Assembly (NCBI GenBank): GCA_902553145.1
Contig: CACDKD010000005.1
Span: forward strand, 1 to 64,000
Reading direction: 5' to 3'
DNA: 64,000 nucleotides
DNA from: an uncultured Gammaproteobacteria bacterium
GTDB lineage: Bacteria > Pseudomonadota > Gammaproteobacteria > Steroidobacterales > UBA11654
Shown here: in pieces, positions 50,024 to 59,124 of the stretch
Position numbering within the stretch: position 1 is the first letter of the stretch
Layout: each line of letters starts with the position of its first letter
Position numbers and translations under genes: made by a program
Notes under the pieces: generated by a model
What the model was told of the DNA's origin: nothing
Database searches by the model: none
The model's input: only the letters and a program-made list of their open reading frames with translations

Positions 50024-52024
50024 TCAACTTGATTTGATTAGCTCAATATCCTCAGGCTTTACAAGTTCTGTTCCCAGTCCATCTAGCAAGGGTCCAAGAT
50101 ATTTTGCATACGGCTTCCATCTGTCCATTCCGGCCTTATTGATCGGTTTTCTCACCTGTTCTGAACTTGCAGTCCTTACTGATCTGTCGGTCTCATAAAA
50201 AGTGATGCAAGATTCCTCAAAAGGCAATTCCAAAAAATTCAACATTTTCACTACTTGGCCCTCTAGATCATCAATAATGTCTTCATTATTCACTCTCAAA
50301 ATCTTATTTGGCAAAACCTGATCCCAGTGATTCATTAATTTGATGTAACTTTTATAGTAACTGCCTGCTTCAGTCAATCCATAAGTGAATTCTTGGCCTT
50401 GAGCAAATAACTGCTTAAACATACTAAAGCAGCAATCTAGGGGATATCGTCTCGCATCGATAATTTTTGCGTTTGGCATGATTAAATGAATCAATCCAAT
50501 GTGTCTGAAATTATTAGGCATCTTATCGGTAAATCTTGGTGCTTCATTTCGATGCATGCTCGTATCACTTATAAACTTCTCCCCCATTGCTATTCTCTTT
50601 TCTAGAGATAAATTTTCCATGCTTTTTGGATAGTTTCCTTCCTTGCCATAAATATCATCGCCTCTAAGACTTTGCGCCATTGACAGAATATTTGGAAGCT
50701 CGAGCGTTCCATCAATCATTGAATGAGAGGCCAATATTTGCTCAATTAATGTTGAGCCAGCCCTCGGCAGACCTAGGATGAATATTGGATCTTTTGTCTC
50801 ATGTCCACCCTGGCCATGTTTTTCAAAAAATAATTCATCGCATACATCGATCTGAGCCTGCAACTCCTTGTCCATTCTTTCAATGGAATATTTGCTTTGC
50901 TTGTTTTTAATCTTATTCCCAGAATCAAGATGAAAAAAAGCTTCATCGTATTCACCAACTGCTTCACAACCTTGGGCCAATGCAAAATGAAAATAGGCTT
51001 TATCTCGCATAGTTAAATCAACTCTTTGAAGCTGCTCTCTCATAATGTTTAGTTCATTCTTACTAAATTCATACGTTTTTAAGTTTGCGAGTGAGAAAAA
51101 AGCTTCACCATGATCTTGTTTTACTTGGTAGGCAGTTTGATAACTAGTAATCGCTCTATCTGACTCTCCCAATGTTTTCTGTGCATGACCCTTCGATGTA
51201 AGAATACTGAAGTTATAGGGATTCTTTTTAAGAATGTCATCGAATAGATCTATTGCACCCTTGTGATCACCGTTTTGCATGATCTCGCTTGCTTTTTGTG
51301 CTTGATATGAGAGATTTTCAGGAAATTTTTCGCACAGTATATTCACCTGCTCCATAGTCTTTGCAAATTTCTGCTTTTTTCTAAGAATCATTGCATACTT
51401 CATTCTGAGCTCCCCATCACTGGGGCTTAATTTGACTGCACTCTCGAGCAGGAATTCTGCGTCATCAAAGTAACCAAGTCGATCGGCAATGTCTGATAAC
51501 AATGACATTGCATATGTATTTGTTGGGTACTGTTTAAGAAATTCTCGGCATTTTTCTTCAGCAATACCTAATTTCCCTTCATTGAGAATCTGACTGATGA
51601 AGAGCAGAGTGTTTGGCATTGTCTCAAGGGTATTCATTTGCATGTAAGCGTGATCCGCTGCAGGCTTATTCTCATTCTTTTTAAAATAAGAATACAGAGC
51701 CTTCCAGGATGATGGTAAAGCTGGATTCAATTCACAGGCTTGTCTGTAATGCTTGATTGAATCTTCTTCATTTCCACTGTCTCTATTTAAATGACCCAAC
51801 TCTTGATAAGCTCTGCCCATATCTGGGGCATTAGTTAATAGACTCTCAATGTATTTTTTTGAATCATCGTAATTCTTTAAATATCTTGAACTGACTGCTG
51901 CCAAATATAGGCTATCAATATGATTTTGATCTTTTTTGAGATTGGATTTCAGCAATCTCATTGCTTCGATATTGTCGCCTCTTTTTATAGCATCAGCTGC
52001 TTTGGATGTGTCTATTTGTGTCAT
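50024..52024 (-). CDS. Tetratricopeptide repeat-sulfotransferase fusion protein
   Basis: TPR array in the N-terminal ~380 aa, then FILGLPRAGSTLIEQILASHSMIDGTLELPNI (5'-PSB-like) and ARRYPLDCCFSMFKQLF sulfotransferase motifs. Confidence 0.88.
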   Translation of the reverse strand: MTQIDTSKAADAIKRGDNIEAMRLLKSNLKKDQNHIDSLYLAAVSSRYLKNYDDSKKYIESLLTNAPDMGRAYQELGHLNRDSGNEEDSIKHYRQACELNPALPSSWKALYSYFKKNENKPAADHAYMQMNTLETMPNTLLFISQILNEGKLGIAEEKCREFLKQYPTNTYAMSLLSDIADRLGYFDDAEFLLESAVKLSPSDGELRMKYAMILRKKQKFAKTMEQVNILCEKFPENLSYQAQKASEIMQNGDHKGAIDLFDDILKKNPYNFSILTSKGHAQKTLGESDRAITSYQTAYQVKQDHGEAFFSLANLKTYEFSKNELNIMREQLQRVDLTMRDKAYFHFALAQGCEAVGEYDEAFFHLDSGNKIKNKQSKYSIERMDKELQAQIDVCDELFFEKHGQGGHETKDPIFILGLPRAGSTLIEQILASHSMIDGTLELPNILSMAQSLRGDDIYGKEGNYPKSMENLSLEKRIAMGEKFISDTSMHRNEAPRFTDKMPNNFRHIGLIHLIMPNAKIIDARRYPLDCCFSMFKQLFAQGQEFTYGLTEAGSYYKSYIKLMNHWDQVLPNKILRVNNEDIIDDLEGQVVKMLNFLELPFEESCITFYETDRSVRTASSEQVRKPINKAGMDRWKPYAKYLGPLLDGLGTELVKPEDIELIKSS

Positions 52025-52065
52025 CTATTGTTTCAATGAAAAATAAGTAAATGTTCTTATCCAAT

Positions 52066-52089
52066 TAAAAAGGGAGCCTAAGCTCCCTT
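52066..52089 (-). terminator. Rho-independent terminator of TonB-dependent receptor gene
   Basis: AAGGGAGC-CTAA-GCTCCCTT 8-bp perfect stem; on the minus strand it is followed by TTTTTAATT. Confidence 0.8.
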
Positions 52090-52113
52090 CTTAAATTTTA
52101 GCTTATCTAAAAA

Positions 52114-54687
52114 CTAAAAGTTTCTTTTGTACCTAATACCCATAGTCATAGGTCTAATGTATGAGACACGCTGTCTATCGAATACAAAAGTATTGCTGAT
52201 TTCAGCTCTTTCATCTGTGACATTATCAATGTAGAACTCAGTAGTACTTTCCCCATTGGTCATGCCTAAACGAAGATCCATAAAGCTGTATTGGTCTTGA
52301 ACGGCTTTGTTTGGCTCCATCACATCTGAATAACTGTCACCAGAATGCGTGACTTGAAGTTGAACATGGCCAGTATATCCATCTGCCATCTCCCATTCTT
52401 GCCTCACTCTTAAATTAGCCTGAAAACCAGGTGCAAATGCCATTTCAGTTCCGACAATCACATCATTGGTTGGTACTAGTTTCTTCGTGATTTCAGTATC
52501 CAATACTGAGAAGGCACCTGAAACAGTCAGCCCTTCTTTATCTGCATAGTAAGTGAAGTCACCCTCTACTCCAGTGATTTCACCATCTGCTGCATTATCA
52601 GAGAAGAACAAGTTTACAATGCTTGGATCAAATATGGTTGTTTGCAGTCCTTCAACATCTACATAAAAAGCACTGCCATTGAACCTTAGTTGCCCATCCA
52701 TAAGAACTGTTTTCCAACCGAACTCGTAGTTTGTAATTTCATCCGACTTAATTTCAGCTGGGACAGAGTATGAACCATCTGCGCTTGTTCTGCCGACAGG
52801 CCTATTTAGAAGACCAGGCCTAAAGCCTTCGGACCAAGTGAGATAATACATAACTTCATCGCTCGGATTCCAAGAATAGGTCACCTTTCCAATGACACCA
52901 TCTGTGGATGCTTTATCTGGATAACCGTTTGCATTACCTGGAGCATATTGTGCTGATAAGTTGGATCCAAATTGTTGAGTATCTGGAGCGCCGAAACCAT
53001 TATAGAATGATGAGTTCGCACTTCCTTCAAAATCAACTTCAATGTCATACCAACGTGCACCTAGAGTAAGCTCTGATGTATCGCTCAATGCTATATTCAG
53101 TTCACCAAAGAATCCTTTCTGTTCATCGGTTCTCTTTATGTCATTAAAGAAGATGACCGGCTCACAAAATGGGCCAGCAGAGAACCATCCGGGAGATGCG
53201 TTATTGATCGAACCGGTTACAGACGTATCGGTAAGAGCGTAGTTACACGCATAGGTTATGTCATTGTCGACAGCACCTGGATAAGTAAACAAGTTTAACT
53301 CGGTAAGTTCAGTATCACTCATGAATGCGCCAGCAGTAAGCGACATTGTGTCACTTAAGTCAGCATTGATTCTGATCTCATGACTTTTAACCTCAGTATT
53401 AGTGGTTGAGTCCACGAGCAAGTTTGGAGCACTACAAGTCCCAGTTGGAACATTGCCCGGAGCAAACTTTGTATAAGTCACATAATAGTCACAGATGTAA
53501 TATGGGAGATATTGCCCAACAAAGAGATAATCAGTGTAATCAACCATCTGATTAGTTTCTCTATCGGTATACGCTCCAGCATAAATCACTTCAAGATCAC
53601 CTACCATGCCCTCAAGAGTTAAACTCATGTTGTCATACTCGTCATCGATTGAATTTGCTGTGTATGTTTGTATTTCTAGATCGCCCAGTGTTGGATCGGC
53701 AAAGAAAACTCCATCGGCATCGACACTTTGATGCGCTAGAACCAAATTTGCACTCCATTGATCACTGAGATCTTGTGCTAGAGAAGCTCTAAAGCCTTGG
53801 TATTCGACTCCATTTGCATCTTCCTCTTGTATTGCAACTGCTGGAATGAGCGTCGCTCCTGAAAGATCCGCACCGGCTTGGAAACCAGCTCTAGCTGAAG
53901 ATACAGGAAGGCCATTCTGCCTTACCGTACCAGCAGGTCTAAAGCGAGCAGATTCACTGGCATCAACTGAACCAGCAACTTGATCGATGTAACCGCCTTT
54001 GTCGTCCATGTATGCAACGACTCTCAATGCGGTGCTCTCTCCTAGAGGTATATTTGTCATGGCTTCAATTTTTGAGCCTGTGTCACCCTCTGGAGTAAAC
54101 CTGGCTTCAAATTCAACATTGCTTTCACTCACTCCCATTTTGGGTTTATTGGTGATCATTCTTACAACGCCTGCTTGTGAACTGGCTCCAAACAGTGTTC
54201 CTTGTGGTCCCGAAAGAACCTCAATACGAGCCATGTCTGCCGCATATACATCTAAGTTTCTTCCTGGTTGAGCCAGTGGTTGCTCATCAAGGTAGAAAGA
54301 GACGTTAGGCGCTAATCCAGCAACTCCTGCAGTTGTAAGGTTAGGCGTTGTTGAAGCAAGACCTCGAATATATATCGTGTTTTGCCCTGGGCCTGATCCA
54401 CCTGCAGTAACGCCAGGCAATTGCAATAGGTAGTCCTCAAAGGTATTTATACCCGATGCTTCTAATGATTCCTCAGTTAGAGTTTGCACCTGAAGTGGAA
54501 CGTCTTGAAGTGTTTCCTCTTTCTTTCTTGAGGTTACAACGATTTCTTCAATTTGTGCGCTTATATTAGAGGTAGCTAAAACGGCGCCTGCTGCCACTAT
54601 TGTTGCAGCTGATTGAGCCTTGTTTATATTGTGTTGCTTCTTGATGGCTTTTGTTCTTCTCAAAGCCTTGAGTTGTTTTCTTGTCAT
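52114..54687 (-). CDS. TonB-dependent receptor
   Basis: 857 aa; EEIVVTSRKKEETLQDVPLQVQTLTEESLEASGINTFEDYLLQLPGV plug, VLSGPQGTLFGASSQAGVVRMITNKP, C-terminal beta-strand ending in F. Confidence 0.95.
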   Translation of the reverse strand: MTRKQLKALRRTKAIKKQHNINKAQSAATIVAAGAVLATSNISAQIEEIVVTSRKKEETLQDVPLQVQTLTEESLEASGINTFEDYLLQLPGVTAGGSGPGQNTIYIRGLASTTPNLTTAGVAGLAPNVSFYLDEQPLAQPGRNLDVYAADMARIEVLSGPQGTLFGASSQAGVVRMITNKPKMGVSESNVEFEARFTPEGDTGSKIEAMTNIPLGESTALRVVAYMDDKGGYIDQVAGSVDASESARFRPAGTVRQNGLPVSSARAGFQAGADLSGATLIPAVAIQEEDANGVEYQGFRASLAQDLSDQWSANLVLAHQSVDADGVFFADPTLGDLEIQTYTANSIDDEYDNMSLTLEGMVGDLEVIYAGAYTDRETNQMVDYTDYLFVGQYLPYYICDYYVTYTKFAPGNVPTGTCSAPNLLVDSTTNTEVKSHEIRINADLSDTMSLTAGAFMSDTELTELNLFTYPGAVDNDITYACNYALTDTSVTGSINNASPGWFSAGPFCEPVIFFNDIKRTDEQKGFFGELNIALSDTSELTLGARWYDIEVDFEGSANSSFYNGFGAPDTQQFGSNLSAQYAPGNANGYPDKASTDGVIGKVTYSWNPSDEVMYYLTWSEGFRPGLLNRPVGRTSADGSYSVPAEIKSDEITNYEFGWKTVLMDGQLRFNGSAFYVDVEGLQTTIFDPSIVNLFFSDNAADGEITGVEGDFTYYADKEGLTVSGAFSVLDTEITKKLVPTNDVIVGTEMAFAPGFQANLRVRQEWEMADGYTGHVQLQVTHSGDSYSDVMEPNKAVQDQYSFMDLRLGMTNGESTTEFYIDNVTDERAEISNTFVFDRQRVSYIRPMTMGIRYKRNF

Positions 54688-54852
54688 CAGTAATCCCCCA
54701 CTTTGACGAGTGAATAATAATAAATTATCGGACTAGTCTAGTATATTTACCCTAAAATTTATAGAACTCATTCATATTAAGGCTAAGAACCCTTATTTAT
54801 ATGGGTTTCAGGGCAAATAAAATAGCTTTTTTTCACCTTAATAGGAGGTAAA

Positions 54853-56448
54853 TTGAATAATCACTTGACTGTAATTAAAGATGATATAGATTGTCTGAAA
54901 GCTATTTCTTTCAAAAAAATATGTCTCACAAAAGAACTTTCTCAACGCATTATGCTTAAAAGTATCGACTATAGAAGATTCTTCATTTCTCTATTTCTTG
55001 TCTCGGCTTTTGTAGGTATAACTTTGGTCAATCTTGATTCAGCAAGCAATCTTTTCAATAGCACGCAATCATTTATAGCAAATAACTTTGGGTGGCTTAT
55101 CATTTTATGTGCAAATGGTTTTCTGGTTTTCTGCATATGGATGGCAATCAGTCGTTTTGGAACGATTAGATTGGGCGGAGCCGATGCCAAGCCAGAATTT
55201 AACTATATAAATTGGATCGCCATGCTATTCAGTGCGGGACTGGGCATAGGAGTAATATTCTACTCCGTGGCAGAACCAATATTACATCTCAATTCATCGG
55301 CACTATTTGAGGATGGGGCTTCCTTTAATCAAAGAGCCACATTATCAATGAATCTGACATATCTTCATTGGGGATTTCATGCTTGGGCCATATATGGCGT
55401 TGTGGGATTGTGCTTTGCTTATTTTGCATTCAACCTTGGAAGGCCTTTTAGGGTCAGCTCATTCTTTCTTGATGTCGGGCTGCAGAGTGCATGGAGTCGA
55501 GTGATTGTCGATGTCTTTGCTATTCTAGCGACCGTCTTTGGTATTGCCACATCATTGGGGTTAGGAGCTACCCAGATAAGCACTGGACTTGAATATGTAG
55601 GCATTGCAAGCTCAACGCTCATTGGCACATTCTGGATTATAATCTTCATTACAATGCTGGGACTCATTAGTGTGGTTTTGGGTTTGAATGCTGGAATAAA
55701 AAGACTCTCACAATTCAACATGATTTTATGCGGATTCTTTTTGATCACGATATTTTTTACAGGTCCTACAGGATTTATACTTGATGGATTCGTAGAAAAT
55801 ATTGGCACTTATCTTCAAAACTTTATCAATTTGTCTAGCAACGTAGATGCCTATAGAGACACGGAATGGCAAAATGCTTGGACGCTCTTCTACTACTGTT
55901 GGTGGTTTGCATGGTCACCTTTTGTGGGTCTTTTTATTGCTAGAATCTCTTATGGAAGAACGATTAAAGAATTCATCCTTGGGGTTGTTTTATTGCCGTC
56001 ATTGATAGTTTTCATATGGTTGAGTGTTTTCGGAAATGCTGCAATATATCAAGAGTTTACGTCAGCTGGGTCACTTGCAGATGTCATCAATCAAGATATT
56101 TCAGCATCCCTTTTCGTGTTCTTAGAGCAATACCCTGGTGCAAGCATTCTAATGGTCGTTTCTTTGGTTAACATAGTTACATTTTTTGTAACCTCCTCTG
56201 ATTCAGGAGCATTGGTTAGCGCCATGATGACTTCATCAAATCAACTTGATTCCAGAGAGGATGCTCCTGCATTATTTTCGAGGATAGTTTGGGCACTTAT
56301 GCTTGGCATAATAGCCATTATTCTCCTATCTGGAGGAGGATTATCAGCGCTTCAGACATCGGTTATTGCAACCGGTCTGCCCTTTGCATTAATTGCCTGC
56401 ATTGCTGCTAGAAACTTATATAAAAAATTAAAGATTGATTCCAATTAA
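54853..56448 (+). CDS. BCCT (betaine/carnitine/choline) family transporter
   Basis: NYINWIAMLFSAGLGIGVIFYSVAEPILH, LTYLHWGFHAWAIYGVVGLCFAYF, WTLFYYCWWFAWSPFVGLFIARISYGRTIKEF, FFVTSSDSGALV. TTG start behind AGGAGG. Confidence 0.93.
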   Translation: MNNHLTVIKDDIDCLKAISFKKICLTKELSQRIMLKSIDYRRFFISLFLVSAFVGITLVNLDSASNLFNSTQSFIANNFGWLIILCANGFLVFCIWMAISRFGTIRLGGADAKPEFNYINWIAMLFSAGLGIGVIFYSVAEPILHLNSSALFEDGASFNQRATLSMNLTYLHWGFHAWAIYGVVGLCFAYFAFNLGRPFRVSSFFLDVGLQSAWSRVIVDVFAILATVFGIATSLGLGATQISTGLEYVGIASSTLIGTFWIIIFITMLGLISVVLGLNAGIKRLSQFNMILCGFFLITIFFTGPTGFILDGFVENIGTYLQNFINLSSNVDAYRDTEWQNAWTLFYYCWWFAWSPFVGLFIARISYGRTIKEFILGVVLLPSLIVFIWLSVFGNAAIYQEFTSAGSLADVINQDISASLFVFLEQYPGASILMVVSLVNIVTFFVTSSDSGALVSAMMTSSNQLDSREDAPALFSRIVWALMLGIIAIILLSGGGLSALQTSVIATGLPFALIACIAARNLYKKLKIDSN

Positions 56449-56524
56449 AAAAGATTGATTCCGATAATATTTAGTGGTCTGATGATCCATATTATGACCA
56501 AAATATCCTATACATTTCATACCC

Positions 56525-59119
56525 ATGGCCTCTAAGTTTCCAAGCGAGGCTGAAGTCGTCATAGTTGGCGTTGGCGGCATTGTTGGATCGATGATCGCAT
56601 ACTGGCTTACAGAACTTGGTCAGAAAAACATAGTGGGATTGGAAAAATCAAGTGTGATTCCCTCAGATATGGGATCTACTGCTCATGCTTCAGACTTTGT
56701 CTACAACACAACACACGATAAACTTGGAAACTGGTCGACTGCCTTCAGTCGTAATTTTTACGATGACAATGGCTTCTTCTTGAAAAAAGGAGGCTTAGAA
56801 ATCTGTCGAAAAGACGATGATGTTCTCTGGGAAGAGCTGAAACGAAAGGTGTCATCAGGCAAGGCTTTTGGAACCAATGTAAGATTAATTTCTGCCGCTG
56901 AAGCCAAAGAAAAATTTCCTTTATTAGACGAAGATTCGATACGAGGAGCAATGTGGGATCCGGATGCCGGTCTTGTAACGCCTCGATCACAGGATGTGGT
57001 TCGGTTTGCCGTTGAGCATGCAAAAGAAAAAGGTGCACTTAAAACATATGCCGATACTCCTGCAACAGGCTTTGAGATTGAGAATGGACGAATTACTGCC
57101 GTAAAAACAGAGAGAGGAACAATCAAAACTGACAAAGTCGTCATCGCATCTGGAATCTGGGGGCCTTTGGTTGGAGAGATGGCTGGTGTTTCGGTTCCAT
57201 TAATGCCAGTGGAGCATCCATTGTTGTTCTTTGGTCCGCTGCCTGAAGCACAAGGTGCTGAGGATTTTCTTGTTTATCCATTGATGAGAGACCAAGGAAA
57301 CTCTGCTTATGTCCGAGATACAGGCAAACTTCATGGTGGCATGCTTGAATGGGGTTTTTACGAAGACAAAGAGCCTAGGCTTGTTGATGCCGAGGACATT
57401 GGTAATCCTGAAAAGACTATGATGTCTGATTCGATGAGGTATCTTGATCTCGAAGAAGTTGCTGAGCCTCTAGAAAAAGCTTTTGAAACAACGCCGATAC
57501 TCGCTGAACTGGGCTGGGATGAAAGAAGTTCTTTTAATGGACTGCTTTCTGTAACACCCGATGGTGGTTCTTTAATTGGTGAAAGCCCAGAAATCAGAGG
57601 CTTTTGGTTATGTGAAGCGGTTTGGGTGAAAGACGGTCCCGGTTGTGCCAGACTCTGTGCTGAATGGATGACCAATGGCAAAACACAGATGGACATACAC
57701 TCTTTTGATATTGCCAGATTTTATCCTGCACAGAAGGAAAAAGCTTTTGTCAAATCAAGGTCTTTTGAAAATGCACAAACCATATACACTCCCCCCGTCC
57801 ATCCAAAGGAACCCTATATCAGCAGTCGAGAATTATACGTCAGCCCTTTTTATGCAAGAGAAAAAGAACTGGGCGGACACTTTGAAAATGAGATTGGAGG
57901 ATGGGAACGAGCATTTGCCTATGAGAGCAACATGGAAAAGCTGCATAATTACATGCAAGAGGTTCCGATTAGAGAAAACGAATGGGACAGAAGGCATGTG
58001 CCATATGAAATTGCCAATGCAGAACACTTAGCAATGAGCGATTCTGCTGGGATGATCAATCTATCCCATTTTGCGATCGTTGATGTCGAGGGTCCCGATG
58101 CAGAGCGGATGCTAGAAGACCTTTCGGTTGCCAAAGTTGGTGGCGATACGCCTCAAGATAAAATTATCTACACCAATTTCTTAGATGAAGATGGTGGTGT
58201 GCATGCAGACCTGACCATCTCGCGTTTGGGATCTGATCGTTATCGAGTTGTCACCGGCGGTGCCGATGGAAATCGTGATTGGGTCACGATGCGTAATTAC
58301 CGAGATGACATGGGATTTAATGCCGACGTGAAGATTCGTACCCATGATATGGCGACTTTAGGATTATGGGGCCCTAAAGCAAAGGATGCCTTGGGTCACT
58401 TTATTGATCCAAATGAGATCAGCATCGAGAATTTTCCTTTTGTAGAGGCAAAACATCTCACCCTCAATTTATCTGGAGGGAAAGCAATTGATGTTTGGGC
58501 AGCCCGAATTTCATATGTTGGAGAGAGTGGTTGGGAAATCTATTTGAATAATGATAGTGAGGATGGTCTAGCTCTTTATGATTCTCTTCTTGAAGTTGGA
58601 GTTGTTCCAGTAGGCATAGAAACTTACGCCAATAGTCGACGGCTTGAAAAAAGCTTCAGACTTCAAGGGGCTGACTTATTGACCGAATACAATGCTTGTG
58701 AATCTGCGGTTCAAAGACCCAAGGTTAAAGAAGCGGATTTTCATGGCAAAAAAGCACACCTTGTCCATCGAGAAGAAGAGCCAAGTGCAGTTCTATGCAC
58801 AATGACCTTGGATAGTTTGGAAGTCTCTGGCGGTGGTTCGCGTTACCCTGTTGGTATCTCACCAATCATTGATCCTGATTCAGGTGAAGTTCCAACCGAT
58901 AGCAAAGGCCGAAGATCCTACAGCACCAGCATGTCTTACTGTCCATCAATTAAGAAACATGTCGTGATGGGTTATCTTCCTAATGAGATTGCTGTCCCTG
59001 GGAAGCAGCTTACATTGGAATACTTTAATGAAGATGGTGATGGAATGTATCCAATGACTGTTCAGATAGTTGGCAAGGGCTGTCTATACGATCCGAAAAA
59101 TGAAAAGGTTCGTTCATAA
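56525..59119 (+). CDS. FAD-dependent oxidoreductase / aminomethyltransferase (GcvT) fusion, dimethylglycine/sarcosine dehydrogenase-like
   Basis: 864 aa; VVIVGVGGIVGSMIAYWLTELG Rossmann, DAO core, then GcvT-type C-terminal half (SAGMINLSHFAIVDVEGPDAERMLEDLSV, ISYVGESGWEIYL). Confidence 0.9.
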   Translation: MASKFPSEAEVVIVGVGGIVGSMIAYWLTELGQKNIVGLEKSSVIPSDMGSTAHASDFVYNTTHDKLGNWSTAFSRNFYDDNGFFLKKGGLEICRKDDDVLWEELKRKVSSGKAFGTNVRLISAAEAKEKFPLLDEDSIRGAMWDPDAGLVTPRSQDVVRFAVEHAKEKGALKTYADTPATGFEIENGRITAVKTERGTIKTDKVVIASGIWGPLVGEMAGVSVPLMPVEHPLLFFGPLPEAQGAEDFLVYPLMRDQGNSAYVRDTGKLHGGMLEWGFYEDKEPRLVDAEDIGNPEKTMMSDSMRYLDLEEVAEPLEKAFETTPILAELGWDERSSFNGLLSVTPDGGSLIGESPEIRGFWLCEAVWVKDGPGCARLCAEWMTNGKTQMDIHSFDIARFYPAQKEKAFVKSRSFENAQTIYTPPVHPKEPYISSRELYVSPFYAREKELGGHFENEIGGWERAFAYESNMEKLHNYMQEVPIRENEWDRRHVPYEIANAEHLAMSDSAGMINLSHFAIVDVEGPDAERMLEDLSVAKVGGDTPQDKIIYTNFLDEDGGVHADLTISRLGSDRYRVVTGGADGNRDWVTMRNYRDDMGFNADVKIRTHDMATLGLWGPKAKDALGHFIDPNEISIENFPFVEAKHLTLNLSGGKAIDVWAARISYVGESGWEIYLNNDSEDGLALYDSLLEVGVVPVGIETYANSRRLEKSFRLQGADLLTEYNACESAVQRPKVKEADFHGKKAHLVHREEEPSAVLCTMTLDSLEVSGGGSRYPVGISPIIDPDSGEVPTDSKGRRSYSTSMSYCPSIKKHVVMGYLPNEIAVPGKQLTLEYFNEDGDGMYPMTVQIVGKGCLYDPKNEKVRS

Positions 59120-59124
59120 ATTGA

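Noticed and set aside
54688-54852. Cobalamin riboswitch upstream of the second TonB receptor
   Set aside because: Looked for the B12-box-like GCCACTG and flanking helices on the minus strand and found none.
55419-55808. 129-aa antisense ORF in the BCCT transporter gene
   Set aside because: Shadow ORF with no RBS or domain signature.
57675-58031. 118-aa plus-strand ORF inside the DMGDH/GcvT gene
   Set aside because: Alternate frame entirely within a strongly supported CDS; no independent evidence.
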